NCBI GenBank assembly: GCA_014654775.1
Contig: JACVZW010000020.1
Span: forward strand, 1-64,000
Direction: 5' to 3'
DNA: 64,000 bases
DNA from: Paracoccaceae bacterium
GTDB lineage: Bacteria > Pseudomonadota > Alphaproteobacteria > Rhodobacterales > Rhodobacteraceae
Shown in pieces: positions 9,335-18,320 of this stretch; the stretch's first letter is position 1; the number at the start of each line of letters is the position of its first letter. The notes beneath the pieces were generated by a model. The model did not search any database. It was not told where the DNA came from and was given only the letters and a program-made list of their open reading frames with translations. The position numbers and the translations under genes were made by a program.

Positions 9335-10653
9335 CCCGTCACCTGCGCCTGTTGTCATTTGCCTTCATCGCGCTGTTCTGCGCCCTGCCCGCCCGTGCGG
9401 CGGTGGATATCCAGACCGTCACCTCCCCCGGCGGCATCACCGCCTGGTTGGTGCAGGAACCCGGCATCCCCTTCACCGCGCTTGAGATCCGCTTTCGCGG
9501 CGGCTCGTCTCTTGATCCCGCAGGCAAGGAAGGCGCGGTCAACCTGATGACCGCGCTCTTGGAAGAAGGGGCCGCCGATCTGGATGCCCAAGGCTTCGCC
9601 AAGGCGCGCGACGATCTGGCGGCGCAGTTCCGCTTTCGCTCCGACATCGACACGGTTGCCGTCTCGGCCCAGTTCCTGACCGAGAACCGCGATCAGGCCG
9701 TGGCCCTGCTGCGCAGCGCCCTGAAACAGCCCCGCTTTGATGCCGAGGCGGTGGAGCGTGTGCGCGGGCAGGTGCTGGCCGGGCTGCGGTCGGATGAAAA
9801 GGACCCCGAGTCCATCGCCAGCGGCATCTTCCGCGAACAGGCTTTCGAGGATCACCCCTATGAACGCGACAGCGACGGCACGTTGGAAACCGTGCCCGCC
9901 CTGACCCGCGACGACCTTGTCGCCGCCCATGCCGCCACCATGGCCCGCGACCGCCTTTATGTCGCCGCTGCGGGCGACATCTCCGCCGAAGAACTCGGCG
10001 CCCTGCTCGACACGCTGCTGGGCGATCTGCCCGCCACCGGCGCGCCCTTGCCCGGCAAGGCCGACCTCACGCTGACCGGCGGCATCACGGTGGACCCCTT
10101 TCCCGGCCCGCAATCCGTGATCCTCTTTGGTCAGGGCGGCATGCGGACCGACGATCCCGACTATTTCCCGGCCCTGCTGCTGAACGAGGCGATGGGGGGC
10201 AGCCGCTTTTCCGCCCGCCTCATGACCGAGGTTCGCGCCAAGCGCGGGCTGACCTACGGCATCGGGACCTCGCTTGTCGGCTATGATCAGGCCGAGATGA
10301 TGATGGGCCAGACCTCCGTCGCCAATGAACGCGTGGCCGAGGCGGTGGAGGTGATCCGCGACGAATGGCGCAAGGTCGCCGAAGGCGGGCTGACCGAGGC
10401 AGAGTTGGAGGCGACCAAGACCTACGTGACTGGCGCCTACCCGTTGCGCTTTGATGGCAACGGCCCGCTCGCCTCCATCATGGTGGGGATGCAGATGATG
10501 GGCCTGCCCGCCGATTACCCCAAGACCCGCAACGAAAAGGTGCAGGCGGTCACGATGGAGGATGTGCAGCGCGTGGCGCGCGAACTCTACACCCCCGATG
10601 CGCTGCGCTTTGTCATCGTGGGCGAACCGCAGGGTGTGACGACCACCGACTAA
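9331..10653 (+). CDS. M16 family peptidase-like protein, non-catalytic partner
   Basis: A 440-residue homologue of the preceding peptidase with its own signal peptide ([13 protein letters not shown]). At the position of HxxEH it reads [13 protein letters not shown], so the zinc ligands are absent. It keeps the later [11 protein letters not shown] segment that carries the substrate-binding Arg/Tyr pair in non-catalytic M16 subunits. The ATG overlaps the upstream stop by four bases, so the two subunits are translationally coupled and probably form a heterodimer. Family assignment is secure; the target is not known. Confidence 0.9.
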   Translation: MTRHLRLLSFAFIALFCALPARAAVDIQTVTSPGGITAWLVQEPGIPFTALEIRFRGGSSLDPAGKEGAVNLMTALLEEGAADLDAQGFAKARDDLAAQFRFRSDIDTVAVSAQFLTENRDQAVALLRSALKQPRFDAEAVERVRGQVLAGLRSDEKDPESIASGIFREQAFEDHPYERDSDGTLETVPALTRDDLVAAHAATMARDRLYVAAAGDISAEELGALLDTLLGDLPATGAPLPGKADLTLTGGITVDPFPGPQSVILFGQGGMRTDDPDYFPALLLNEAMGGSRFSARLMTEVRAKRGLTYGIGTSLVGYDQAEMMMGQTSVANERVAEAVEVIRDEWRKVAEGGLTEAELEATKTYVTGAYPLRFDGNGPLASIMVGMQMMGLPADYPKTRNEKVQAVTMEDVQRVARELYTPDALRFVIVGEPQGVTTTD

Positions 10654-10700
10654 CGCCGAATCTGTGGCCTCGCCCGCCCCGTCCTGCTACATATGGGTGC

Positions 10701-12539
10701 ATGAACGCACCCGCACCCAAGATATCCGGCCCACAAGGCCGGCCCGTGATCCGTCAACTGGATGAGGCGGCGGTCAATCGCATCGCGGCGGGCGAGGTGG
10801 TTGAACGTCCCGCCTCTGCCGTGAAGGAGTTGGTGGAGAACGCGCTGGATGCCGGGGCGACGCGCATTTCCGTCGATGTGGCCGATGGCGGCAAGACGCT
10901 GATCCGCGTCACGGATGACGGCTGTGGGATGACGGGCGATGACCTGCCCCTTGCCCTGTCGCGCCATGCCACGTCCAAGATCGACGGGTCCGATCTGCTG
11001 AACATCCACAGCTTCGGCTTCCGGGGCGAGGCGCTGCCGTCGCTTGGCGCGGTGGGTCGCCTGACCATCACCTCCCGCGTGGCGGGGGGCGAGGCGGCGG
11101 CGATCACCGTTGCGGGCGGGCGGATGGGTGCGGTGAAACCCGCCGCCCTGACGCGCGGCACGGTGGTGGAACTGCGCGATCTCTTCTTCGCCACGCCTGC
11201 GCGGCTGAAATTCCTGCGCTCTGACCGGGCCGAGATGCAGGCGATTGCCGAGGTGATCAAACGCCTCGCCATGGCCGAACCAACCGTCGGTTTCACCCTG
11301 CGCGATGTGACGGGCGGGGGCGAAGGCCGCACCCTCTTCCGCGCCGATCCCACGGGGGGCGATTTCTTCGATGCCCTGCATGCCCGCCTTGCCGCCGTGC
11401 TGGGGGTGGAGTTTGTCGAGAACGCGCTGAAGATCGATGTCGAACGCGATGGGATGCGGCTGACGGGCTATGCCGCCCTGCCCACCTATTCGCGGGGGTC
11501 AAGCGTTGCTCAATTCGTCTTCGTCAATGGCCGCCCCGTTCTGGACCGCCTGCTTCTGGGCGCGCTGCGGGTGGCCTATTTCGACTTCCTCAGCCGCGAC
11601 CGCCACCCGGCGGCCGTCCTGACACTGACCTGTGATCCCGAACGGGTGGATGTGAACGTCCATCCCGCCAAGGCCGAGGTCCGTTTCCGCGAACCCGATG
11701 CGGCGCGCTCCCTTATCATCACCGGGCTGCGCACGGCCCTGTCCGGCGCAGGCCACCGCGCCAGCAGCACGGTCGGCGATGCCACGCTCGCCGCCTTCCG
11801 GCCCGAACCTGCGCCCGCGCGTATCTACCAGATGGACCGCCCGTCGCAGCCAAGCCTGTCGCGCGCCTTCGCCTTTCAGGCCCCGCAGCCGCAACCCGGC
11901 TTTGCCGAGGCCCCCGCCGCCCGCGCCGACACCGCGCCCCCGGAACCAGAGGCGACTCAACGCCCCCTCGGCGCCGCCCGCGCGCAACTGCATGAGAATT
12001 ACATCATCGCCCAGACCGAAACCGGCATGGTCATCGTCGACCAGCATGCCGCGCATGAACGGCTGGTCTATGAACGCCTGAAACGCCAGATGGCCGAAAC
12101 CGGCATCGCCGCGCAGGCCTTGCTGATCCCCGAAATCGTGGACCTGTCGCCCACCGACGCCACCCGCCTGCTGGACCACGCCGAGGCGCTATCCCGTCTC
12201 GGGCTTGCCATCGAACCCTTCGGCGGCAGCGCTGTCGCCGTGCGCGAAACCCCTGCCATTCTTGGCCCGGTCAATGCGGCGAACCTCATCCGCGATATCC
12301 TTGATGAACTGGCCGACCAAGGCGACAGCCTGCTCGTACAGGCCAAGATCGAGGCGGTGCTGTCCCGCATGGCCTGCCATGGCTCCGTCCGCTCTGGCCG
12401 CCAGATGCGGCCCGAAGAAATGAACGCCCTCCTGCGCGAGATGGAGGCGACGCCCCATTCCGGCCAATGCAACCATGGCCGCCCCACCTATGTGGAACTG
12501 AAACTCTCCGATATCGAAAGGCTCTTCGGTCGCCGATGA
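10701..12539 (+). CDS. mutL: DNA mismatch repair protein MutL
   Basis: Mismatch-repair ATPase of 612 residues. The N-terminal GHKL ATPase shows [23 protein letters not shown] and [10 protein letters not shown] Pro/Ala-rich linker of about 70 residues starts near residue 365. The C-terminal dimerisation domain contains [12 protein letters not shown], which fits the DQHA(X)2E(X)4E metal-binding endonuclease motif, together with ACHGSVRSG and a CNHGRPT block near the end. The protein is therefore predicted to be a nicking MutL, as in MutH-lacking bacteria. rmuC begins within its stop codon. Confidence 0.97.
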   Translation: MNAPAPKISGPQGRPVIRQLDEAAVNRIAAGEVVERPASAVKELVENALDAGATRISVDVADGGKTLIRVTDDGCGMTGDDLPLALSRHATSKIDGSDLLNIHSFGFRGEALPSLGAVGRLTITSRVAGGEAAAITVAGGRMGAVKPAALTRGTVVELRDLFFATPARLKFLRSDRAEMQAIAEVIKRLAMAEPTVGFTLRDVTGGGEGRTLFRADPTGGDFFDALHARLAAVLGVEFVENALKIDVERDGMRLTGYAALPTYSRGSSVAQFVFVNGRPVLDRLLLGALRVAYFDFLSRDRHPAAVLTLTCDPERVDVNVHPAKAEVRFREPDAARSLIITGLRTALSGAGHRASSTVGDATLAAFRPEPAPARIYQMDRPSQPSLSRAFAFQAPQPQPGFAEAPAARADTAPPEPEATQRPLGAARAQLHENYIIAQTETGMVIVDQHAAHERLVYERLKRQMAETGIAAQALLIPEIVDLSPTDATRLLDHAEALSRLGLAIEPFGGSAVAVRETPAILGPVNAANLIRDILDELADQGDSLLVQAKIEAVLSRMACHGSVRSGRQMRPEEMNALLREMEATPHSGQCNHGRPTYVELKLSDIERLFGRR

Positions 12540-13693
12540 TCACGATTGCCGGAACGGAATACGCTTGGAACGACCAAGCCGTCCTGATCGTAGGCGGCAT
12601 CGCGCTGGCGCTGATCCTTGTCCTCCTCCTCACGCTCCGCGCGGCGGCGTCCTCCGCCCGTATGGCAGGCCCAATGCTGCGGCAGATGGAATGGATGACG
12701 AACCGTGTGCAGTCCCTGTCCGAAGGGCAGGAACGGCTGGCAGGTGGCCTGCATCATGTGTCCGAGGCGGCAGCCGTCAGCCAATCGTCGATGCTGAAGC
12801 TGATGGAACAACGCCTCGCCGATGTGCAGCGCCAGATGACCGAGGCGCTGCACGGCACCTCCACCCGCACGGCGCGGTCCTTGGGAGAGTTGCAGCAGCG
12901 ACTGGAAACCATCGACCGCGCGCAGGCAAACATCGAAAAACTGTCGGGCAATGTTCTGTCCCTGCAGGATATCCTGTCGAACAAGCAGACACGCGGCGCC
13001 TTTGGCGAGATCCAGCTGAACGACATCGTCCTCAAGGCCCTGCCGTCGGATGCCTTCACCATGCAGGCCACGCTGTCGAACGGGCGGCGGGCCGATTGCC
13101 TGATCCACCTGCCCAATCCCCCCGGCCCGATCGTCATCGACGCCAAATTCCCGCTGGAGGCCTATGAGGCGCTCCGCCGGGCCGAGAACGCAGCACAACT
13201 GGCCGAGGCGCAAAGGAACCTCCGCACCGCCGTCCGCACCCATATCCGCGCGATTTCCGAGAAATACATCCTCGAAGGCGAAACCGCGGATGGCGCGCTG
13301 ATGTTCCTGCCCTCTGAGGCGGTCTATGCCGAGTTGCACGCCAACTTCCCCGACGTGGTGCGCGAAGGCTTTGCCGCAAAGGTCTGGATCGTGTCGCCCA
13401 CCACCTGCATGGCCACGCTCAACACCATGCGCGCGGTACTGAAGGACGCGCGGATGCGCGAACAGGCCGGGGCGATCCGCAAGGAACTCGCGCTTCTCTA
13501 TGCCGATGTGGAACGGCTGGGGACACGGGTCGAAAACCTTGACCGCCATTTCGGGCAGGCGCAGCGCGATGTGGAGGAAATCAAGATCTCCACCGAAAAG
13601 GCCACCAAACGCGCCCGCCGCCTCGACAACTTCGATTTCGAGGAATTGGGAACCCCCGGCGCGCCCCTGATCGGCCCGCAGGCCGCCGAATGA
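12536..13693 (+). CDS. rmuC: DNA recombination protein RmuC
   Basis: RmuC-family protein, 385 residues with the start used here. An N-terminal membrane-spanning segment ([17 protein letters not shown]) is followed by a long coiled coil and then the RmuC nuclease-like domain with [15 protein letters not shown]. Family members limit rearrangements at inverted repeats. The ATG at 12536 forms an ATGA overlap with the mutL stop and places the membrane helix at residues 13-35. A longer frame from 12467 would lie inside mutL and is unlikely. The C-terminus overlaps hutD by four bases, so mutL, rmuC and hutD look like one transcript. Confidence 0.93.
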   Translation: MITIAGTEYAWNDQAVLIVGGIALALILVLLLTLRAAASSARMAGPMLRQMEWMTNRVQSLSEGQERLAGGLHHVSEAAAVSQSSMLKLMEQRLADVQRQMTEALHGTSTRTARSLGELQQRLETIDRAQANIEKLSGNVLSLQDILSNKQTRGAFGEIQLNDIVLKALPSDAFTMQATLSNGRRADCLIHLPNPPGPIVIDAKFPLEAYEALRRAENAAQLAEAQRNLRTAVRTHIRAISEKYILEGETADGALMFLPSEAVYAELHANFPDVVREGFAAKVWIVSPTTCMATLNTMRAVLKDARMREQAGAIRKELALLYADVERLGTRVENLDRHFGQAQRDVEEIKISTEKATKRARRLDNFDFEELGTPGAPLIGPQAAE

Positions 13694-14223
13694 GGCATCT
13701 GACACCGTCCGACTACACCCGCCAGCCATGGAAGAACGGCAAGGGCGTGACGGTGGAATTGTGCCGTGCCGAACGGGATGGTGCGATCGTGTACCGTCTG
13801 TCCATGGCGACGGTGGCCGAGGATGGCCCGTTCTCGCTCTTTCCCGGCATCGACCGGAACCTGACTGTGATCTCCGGCCCCGGCTTTCGTCTGACCGGCG
13901 AAGGCATAGCGCTCGACTGCCAGCCGTTGGTCCCCGTGGCATTTCCGGGTGATGTGGCAGTGTCCGCCTCCGGCACCGCGGCAGGGGTGTCAGAGGATTT
14001 CAACGTGATGACCGCCCGCACCCTGCCACGGCCAGAGGTGGCCGTGCTGCAGGATGCGCCGCTGCTGGTCGGCGAAAGTCTGGTTGCCGTCTTCGCCCTT
14101 GCGCCCCTTCGCCTCGGCGCGCGTTCACTGGCGCGGCATGATCTGCTGCTTGGCGCGGGACTGTCAGGCGCGGTTACGGGCGGGCCTGCGCTGGTGGTGC
14201 GGCTTCACGGCCTGTCGGGCTGA
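13690..14223 (+). CDS. HutD/Ves family protein
   Basis: A 177-residue cupin-like protein of the HutD family, recognisable by the N-terminal PWKNGKGVTVEL and the RLSMATVAEDGPFSLFPGIDR block. HutD is found with histidine-utilisation genes in some bacteria and its biochemical role is unsettled; no hut genes are nearby here. It starts with an ATGA overlap on rmuC. The C-terminus overlaps the convergent toxin-like gene by 19 bases. Confidence 0.82.
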   Translation: MRHLTPSDYTRQPWKNGKGVTVELCRAERDGAIVYRLSMATVAEDGPFSLFPGIDRNLTVISGPGFRLTGEGIALDCQPLVPVAFPGDVAVSASGTAAGVSEDFNVMTARTLPRPEVAVLQDAPLLVGESLVAVFALAPLRLGARSLARHDLLLGAGLSGAVTGGPALVVRLHGLSG

Positions 14224-14486
14224 CCCACACGGCACAGGCGCAGGAATTCGATGCGCGTGCCCCGGATGCGGTAGATTAGCACAAAGGGAATGATCGGCAG
14301 CGCCAGCGCCCGCAGTCCCTGCGGCGACGGCAGGGCGATCCCCGCCTCGGGGTTTTCCGCCAACCGCTTCAGCGCCTCCGCCAGATGCCGCTGCCCGTGG
14401 CGCAGGCCCGGGGGCAAGGTGCGGCGGTAATGCTCGCGCAGGGCCGCCAGATCGTTGCGGGCCGAGATCAGGAAGCGCTGCTCCAT
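14205..14486 (-). CDS. RelE/ParE-type toxin-like protein
   Basis: A 93-residue basic protein with the outline of the RelE/ParE superfamily: a helical N-terminus (ARNDLAALREHYRR), a central helix (HLAEALKRLAENPEAG) and a C-terminal beta sheet with LPIIPFVLIYRIRGTRIEFLR, the part that carries the conserved strands in ParE. The ATG at 14486 is used; a longer frame to 14564 would overlap the upstream antitoxin gene. It lies eight bases downstream of a small acidic protein on the same strand, the expected antitoxin-toxin order. Whether it acts on ribosome-bound mRNA or gyrase cannot be told from sequence. Confidence 0.7.
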   Translation of the reverse strand: MEQRFLISARNDLAALREHYRRTLPPGLRHGQRHLAEALKRLAENPEAGIALPSPQGLRALALPIIPFVLIYRIRGTRIEFLRLCRVGQPDRP

Positions 14487-14494
14487 CCCGCGAC

Positions 14495-14683
14495 CTAGAC
14501 CTCGCTCGATGGCAGGGGGGCAGGGGGTGGCAATTCCCCGTCGGTGAACCACGACCCGACCCATTCTTCGATGTGAGAGGCGCAGATCAACTCACCCTCT
14601 TCGGCCTCGGCAAGCCGGTCGCCCAGAAGAGAAACTTCACTTCTGCCCAGATCGGCCAGAACACTTTGGGACATGTGCAGCAT
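14495..14683 (-). CDS. Small acidic protein, probable antitoxin
   Basis: A 62-residue protein (from the ATG at 14683; a second ATG at 14674 gives 59) with a predicted N-terminal helix, an acidic middle (RLAEAEEGELICASHIEEWVG) and a Pro-rich tail. I do not recognise the family with certainty. Position just upstream of a RelE/ParE-like toxin gene, small size and net negative charge argue for an antitoxin. A longer TTG-started frame (14722) would begin inside a TTGACA repeat that looks like promoter or operator sequence, so it is not favoured. Confidence 0.6.
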   Translation of the reverse strand: MLHMSQSVLADLGRSEVSLLGDRLAEAEEGELICASHIEEWVGSWFTDGELPPPAPLPSSEV

Positions 14684-14713
14684 CGTGGCCCACCCAGCCT
14701 GCGCAAAAGGCGC

Positions 14714-14756
14714 AAGTGTCAACCTAACGCAACAGTCGATTCTGCTAAAGTGTCAA
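14714..14756 (-). promoter_or_regulatory. Paired TTGACACTT repeats upstream of the toxin-antitoxin pair
   Basis: Reading on the minus strand, TTGACACTT occurs twice, at 14756-14748 and 14722-14714, 34 bases apart (about three helical turns), directly upstream of the antitoxin gene. Either could supply a -35 element; no convincing -10 is obvious at normal spacing. The arrangement would suit autorepression by an antitoxin-toxin complex, but that is inference. Confidence 0.4.
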
Positions 14757-14796
14757 TCTGCGGCGCATGTTTTTTCCCCATGCCCCGCAGAACGCG

Positions 14797-15441
14797 TCAG
14801 ATCCGCAGGAAAGGCTGCGCCAGACGCGGGATGATGGCGTTGAACTTCAACGGCGCATCGGTCGCGGCAAGGCAGATGCAGACCTCGCCTTCCTCGGCCA
14901 CGGGCGTATGCTGCATGGCTTCATCTGCGATTTCGATATCGCCGGGACCAAAACGATCCGTTTCGTCGCGGAACGCCCCCTGCAGCACCAGCGTCAGTTC
15001 CAGACCGCGATGCCCGTGATCGGGCACCGCCTGCCCGCCGGGAATGTACAAAAGCCGGGCCGAGGCATCCTTCCCCGTGGGCAGGATCGCCTGCTTCACG
15101 CCCATCCCCAGATTCCGCCACTTCACCTTGCTGACCCCGCCGCCGATGTAATCGGCCAAGGGTGCCGGGAAGATGCCAGCCCGCTTTAGCGGACGGCGTG
15201 CGGTGGCCTGTGACAGGCCGCTGATCCGGTCCATGCAGGCGGCAAGGCTGTCATCCGACATTGCCGCTACATCTTCGCTTTCCAGCATCGCGCCACCCAC
15301 CGCCTCGAACGAGGCGAGGCGCGCGCGGCATTCGTCGCAAAGGGACACATGGGTCGCCACGACCAGATTGAAGGCCTCGGGCAGTTCGCCTGCCGCATAG
15401 GCCATCACAAGCTGGTCCGTAAGGTGGTGCCTGATGCTCAT
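14797..15441 (-). CDS. chrR: ChrR-family zinc anti-sigma factor
   Basis: Anti-sigma factor that holds RpoE inactive until singlet oxygen or organic hydroperoxide appears. The 214-residue protein has the N-terminal zinc-dependent anti-sigma domain with ligands His6, His31, Cys35 and Cys38 (HVSLCDEC), at exactly the numbering reported for Rhodobacter sphaeroides ChrR. A C-terminal cupin domain (VPDHGHRGLELTLVLQGAF, HTPVAEEGEVC) carries the second metal-site residues. The ATG lies 13 bases after the rpoE stop, so the two are co-transcribed from the RpoE-type promoter upstream of rpoE. Both stability domains are intact. Confidence 0.95.
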   Translation of the reverse strand: MSIRHHLTDQLVMAYAAGELPEAFNLVVATHVSLCDECRARLASFEAVGGAMLESEDVAAMSDDSLAACMDRISGLSQATARRPLKRAGIFPAPLADYIGGGVSKVKWRNLGMGVKQAILPTGKDASARLLYIPGGQAVPDHGHRGLELTLVLQGAFRDETDRFGPGDIEIADEAMQHTPVAEEGEVCICLAATDAPLKFNAIIPRLAQPFLRI

Positions 15442-15454
15442 CCGTCTCTTGCCT

Positions 15455-16000
15455 TCAACTCATTTGCTGGCGCAAACGCTCCAGCGCCAATCTGATGCGC
15501 GACTTGATCGTTCCAAGGGGAAGACCCGTTTCGGCAGCAATCTCGCTGTGCGAGAGATCGCCGTAAAAAGCCCGTTCGATCAAGGCGCGCTGCTTCTCGG
15601 GCAGTTGGGCCAGCGCGGTGCCCAACCGTTCAGTATCCTGCTGCGCCTCCATGACCTCGGCCTGATCGGGTTCAGGCTCCGGCCCCCAGGGCAGTTCTTC
15701 CGGTTCGGGCCGGCGCGCCTTGCGCAGCGCGTCGATCCGTCGGTTGCGGGCGATGGTGAAGACCCAAGTCGCCACCGAAGCCCGCGCCGGATCGAAGAGG
15801 TGCGCCTTCTGCCACAGCGTCGCCATGACATCCTGCGCGCATTCCTCTGCCGTCGTGGCATCGGCGCCCGACTTCATCAGGAAGGCCTTCACCCGTGGGG
15901 CGAAATGCCGAAACAGCGCTGCAAACGCCGCCTTATCCTGATGGTCGCGCACCAAAAGCACCAGCGCGGCCCAATCCGTTTCCACCTGATCCGCCTGCAC
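15455..16000 (-). CDS. rpoE: ECF sigma factor RpoE (singlet-oxygen response)
   Basis: ECF (group IV) sigma factor, region 2 at AFAALFRHFAPRVKAF and VMATLWQKAHLFD, region 4 at LPEKQRALIERAFYGDLSHSEIA with helix-turn-helix TGLPLGTIKSRIRLALERLR. The start proposed is the GTG at 16000, giving 181 residues, because GGAAGGAAGG lies about seven bases upstream. An open frame continues to an ATG at 16105 (216 residues), but the extra 35 residues lack sigma-factor homology and would begin only four bases after the -10 element of its own promoter. Immediately followed by chrR. Confidence 0.93.
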   Translation of the reverse strand: MQADQVETDWAALVLLVRDHQDKAAFAALFRHFAPRVKAFLMKSGADATTAEECAQDVMATLWQKAHLFDPARASVATWVFTIARNRRIDALRKARRPEPEELPWGPEPEPDQAEVMEAQQDTERLGTALAQLPEKQRALIERAFYGDLSHSEIAAETGLPLGTIKSRIRLALERLRQQMS

Positions 16001-16109
16001 GGCAGAGCCTTCCTTCCGGACACTAACCCTCTGTTCCAGCGCAGCATATTGCTGCGCGGACGATGGCGCATCCGTTTTTTCGGCCTGACGTGCATCGAAC
16101 ATCATGGAA

Positions 16110-16139
16110 CTGTTACGCCCGATGCTGTCCGCTGGATCA
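16110..16139 (-). promoter_or_regulatory. RpoE-type promoter for rpoE-chrR
   Basis: On the minus strand TGATCC (16139-16134), 18-base spacer, TAACAG (16115-16110). This fits the known Rhodobacter sphaeroides RpoE promoter pattern TGATCC-N17/18-TA. Transcription would start near 16103, giving a leader of about 100 bases before the GTG at 16000. Indicates autoregulation. Confidence 0.82.
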
Positions 16140-16204
16140 CAGTTGGCGAAATGTTTCGCGGAAAGCCGATGTCAAGTTTCAACTGTCCAAAAAAAATTAC
16201 ACCT

Positions 16205-16234
16205 TGATCCAATCGCTTCCGTCCTCCGTAGAAC
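16205..16234 (+). promoter_or_regulatory. RpoE-type promoter for the divergent oxidoreductase operon
   Basis: TGATCC (16205-16210), 18-base spacer, TAGAAC (16229-16234), ending 29 bases before the ATG at 16264; AGGAG lies in between as ribosome site. Same element and same spacer length as the rpoE promoter on the other strand, which places the five-gene operon under RpoE control. Confidence 0.83.
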
Positions 16235-16263
16235 GACAAAGACCAATAGGAGTAGCCCCTTTC

Positions 16264-17559
16264 ATGCCGTTCGAGACCCTTGGTTCCGCCCCCCGCCGTA
16301 TCGCCGTCATCGGGGGGGGCATCTCCGGCATGGCTGCGGCCCATCTTCTGGCCGACGAACATTCCGTCGTCCTGTTCGAGGCGGAAAACCGCCTCGGCGG
16401 CCATGCCCGCACGGTGATCGCGGGCAAGCGCGGGGATCAGCCGGTCGATACCGGCTTTATCGTCTTCAACAAGGTCAACTACCCGAATCTGCTCGGCCTC
16501 TTCGACAAGCTCGACGTGCCTTACGTCGAAAGCAGCATGAGCTTTGGCGCCTCTCTCGATGGCGGCCGCGTCGAATACGGGCTCGCCTCCTTCGACGCGA
16601 TCTTTGCCCAGCGTAAGAACCTCGTCTCGCCCCGCTTCCTCGGGATGCTGACCGACATCATGCGCTTCAACAAGAACGCGCCGCAGGTGGTAAAGCCCGG
16701 CATGACGATCCGCGATCTGCTGGAAACGCTGGGCACGGGCGACTGGTTCCGCGACTACTACATCACCCCCTTCTCGGGCGCGATCTGGTCCACGCCCACC
16801 ATGGGCATCCTCGATTTCCCGGCCCATGCCCTTGTGCGCTTCTTCGAGAACCACGCCCTGATGGGCTATGAAGGCCAGCACCAGTGGTACACGGTGAAGG
16901 GCGGGTCGATCGAGTATGTCCGCCGTCTGCATACATGCCTCACCACGCGCGGCGTGGACATCCGCCTCGGCGCGGCGGTCGCCGGGGTACAGCGGGAAGG
17001 CGGCGGCGTCCTGATCCGTCCCTTCGGCGGCGAGTGGGAGATGTTCGACGACGTGGTCTTCGCCACCCATTCCGACATCACCCTGTCTCTCTTGGCTGAT
17101 CCCACGCCGGCCGAACGCGCCGCCCTTTCGGCGGTGCGCTATCAGCCCAATCAGGCCATCCTCCACCGCGACCCGTCGGTCATGCCGAAGAACCGCAAAT
17201 GCTGGTCCTCTTGGGCCTATGTGGAACCGAAAGGCGGCGCGGGCGGCAAGATCGACCTGACCTATTGGATGAACTCGCTGCAGCCGATCCCGCAGGATGA
17301 CCCGATCTTCGTCACCCTCAACTCGAACGGCGGGATCAACGAAAAGCTCATCGATGATGTCGTGACCTTCGATCACCCGGTCTATGATCTTGCCGCGCTT
17401 GAGGCGCAGGGGAAGATCCGCGCGATGAACGGCACGCTCAACACATGGTTCGCGGGCGCATGGATGCGGTCGGGCTTCCACGAGGATGGCTTCGCCTCGG
17501 CGGTCGATGTGGTCGAGGCGATGCGTTCCGGAGCAAGGGAAAGGCAGCTTGCGGCATGA
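16264..17559 (+). CDS. FAD-dependent oxidoreductase of the RpoE regulon
   Basis: A 431-residue flavoprotein of the amine-oxidase/phytoene-desaturase superfamily. It starts with a dinucleotide-binding motif (IAVIGGGISGMAAAHLL), then ENRLGGHARTV, and ends with the FAD-contact region TWFAGAWMRSGFHEDG. The order of this and the next four genes beside rpoE-chrR matches the R. sphaeroides RpoE-regulon cluster RSP_1091 to RSP_1087. There, as I recall, the first two members have been implicated in ChrR turnover under singlet oxygen and in furan fatty acid formation. Start at 16264 chosen for AGGAG and homology; the open frame upstream crosses the promoter. First gene of an operon with ATGA overlaps. 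Confidence 0.88.
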   Translation: MPFETLGSAPRRIAVIGGGISGMAAAHLLADEHSVVLFEAENRLGGHARTVIAGKRGDQPVDTGFIVFNKVNYPNLLGLFDKLDVPYVESSMSFGASLDGGRVEYGLASFDAIFAQRKNLVSPRFLGMLTDIMRFNKNAPQVVKPGMTIRDLLETLGTGDWFRDYYITPFSGAIWSTPTMGILDFPAHALVRFFENHALMGYEGQHQWYTVKGGSIEYVRRLHTCLTTRGVDIRLGAAVAGVQREGGGVLIRPFGGEWEMFDDVVFATHSDITLSLLADPTPAERAALSAVRYQPNQAILHRDPSVMPKNRKCWSSWAYVEPKGGAGGKIDLTYWMNSLQPIPQDDPIFVTLNSNGGINEKLIDDVVTFDHPVYDLAALEAQGKIRAMNGTLNTWFAGAWMRSGFHEDGFASAVDVVEAMRSGARERQLAA

Positions 17560-18320
17560 CCCCCGGCGATACGCATGTCGATCTGATCCGGGGCGAAACC
17601 TATCACGGTCGCAAGGGCGCGGTGGCCAACAGCTTCCGCTACACGGTGGATTACGTCCTGCTCGATCCAGAAACGGCACGCGGCCCCTCGCTGTTTTCCC
17701 GCAACCGCCGGAATCTGACCGCGATCCATGACGCCGATTTCGGCGGTGCCCCCGGCCAAGGGCGCGGCGCCGCATGGGTGCGCGAGGTGCTGGCAGCGCA
17801 CGACCTGCCGGGATCGGACCGCATCCTGCTGCTGGGCCAGCCCCGCGTGCTGGGTCATGTCTTCAACCCGGTCAGCTTCTGGCTCTGCCATGATGCGGCG
17901 GGCGATCTGCGCACCGTCATCGCCGAGGTGTCCAACACCTATGGCGACCGCCACTCTTACCTGTGTTTCCGCGACGATCACGCCCCCATCACCCGGACCG
18001 ACACGATCAAGGCGCGCAAGATCTTTCACGTCTCGCCCTTCCAGCCCATTGAAGGTGGCTACGATTTCCGCTTCGACATTCGCCCCGACAGGATCGGGGT
18101 CTGGATCGACTACACCTCGCAGGACGGCGGGCTTTACACCAACCTGATCGGCCCTCGCGTCCCCCTGACGAATGCCGAGATTCTGCGCGCCGCGATTCGC
18201 CGTCCCTTGGGCAGCCGCCGCGTGCTGGCGCTGATCCACTGGCAGGCGCTTAAACTCGCGCTCAAAGGCGTGAAGTTCCGCAACCGCCCCACACCGCCCC
18301 CGCAGGAAGTCACCCGATGA
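17556..18320 (+). CDS. DUF1365 family protein
   Basis: A 254-residue DUF1365 protein, recognisable by YRYTVDYV-like N-terminal block (here SFRYTVDYVLLD), VLGHVFNPVSFWLC and the VSNTYGDRHSYLC region. DUF1365 genes very commonly sit between an amine-oxidase-like flavoprotein and a cyclopropane-fatty-acid-synthase gene, which suggests lipid modification; the reaction is unknown. No cyclopropane synthase gene is present at this locus. Start at 17556 overlaps the preceding stop (ATGA); a longer frame from 17445 lies inside the upstream gene. Counterpart of RSP_1090 by position. Confidence 0.9.
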   Translation: MTPGDTHVDLIRGETYHGRKGAVANSFRYTVDYVLLDPETARGPSLFSRNRRNLTAIHDADFGGAPGQGRGAAWVREVLAAHDLPGSDRILLLGQPRVLGHVFNPVSFWLCHDAAGDLRTVIAEVSNTYGDRHSYLCFRDDHAPITRTDTIKARKIFHVSPFQPIEGGYDFRFDIRPDRIGVWIDYTSQDGGLYTNLIGPRVPLTNAEILRAAIRRPLGSRRVLALIHWQALKLALKGVKFRNRPTPPPQEVTR

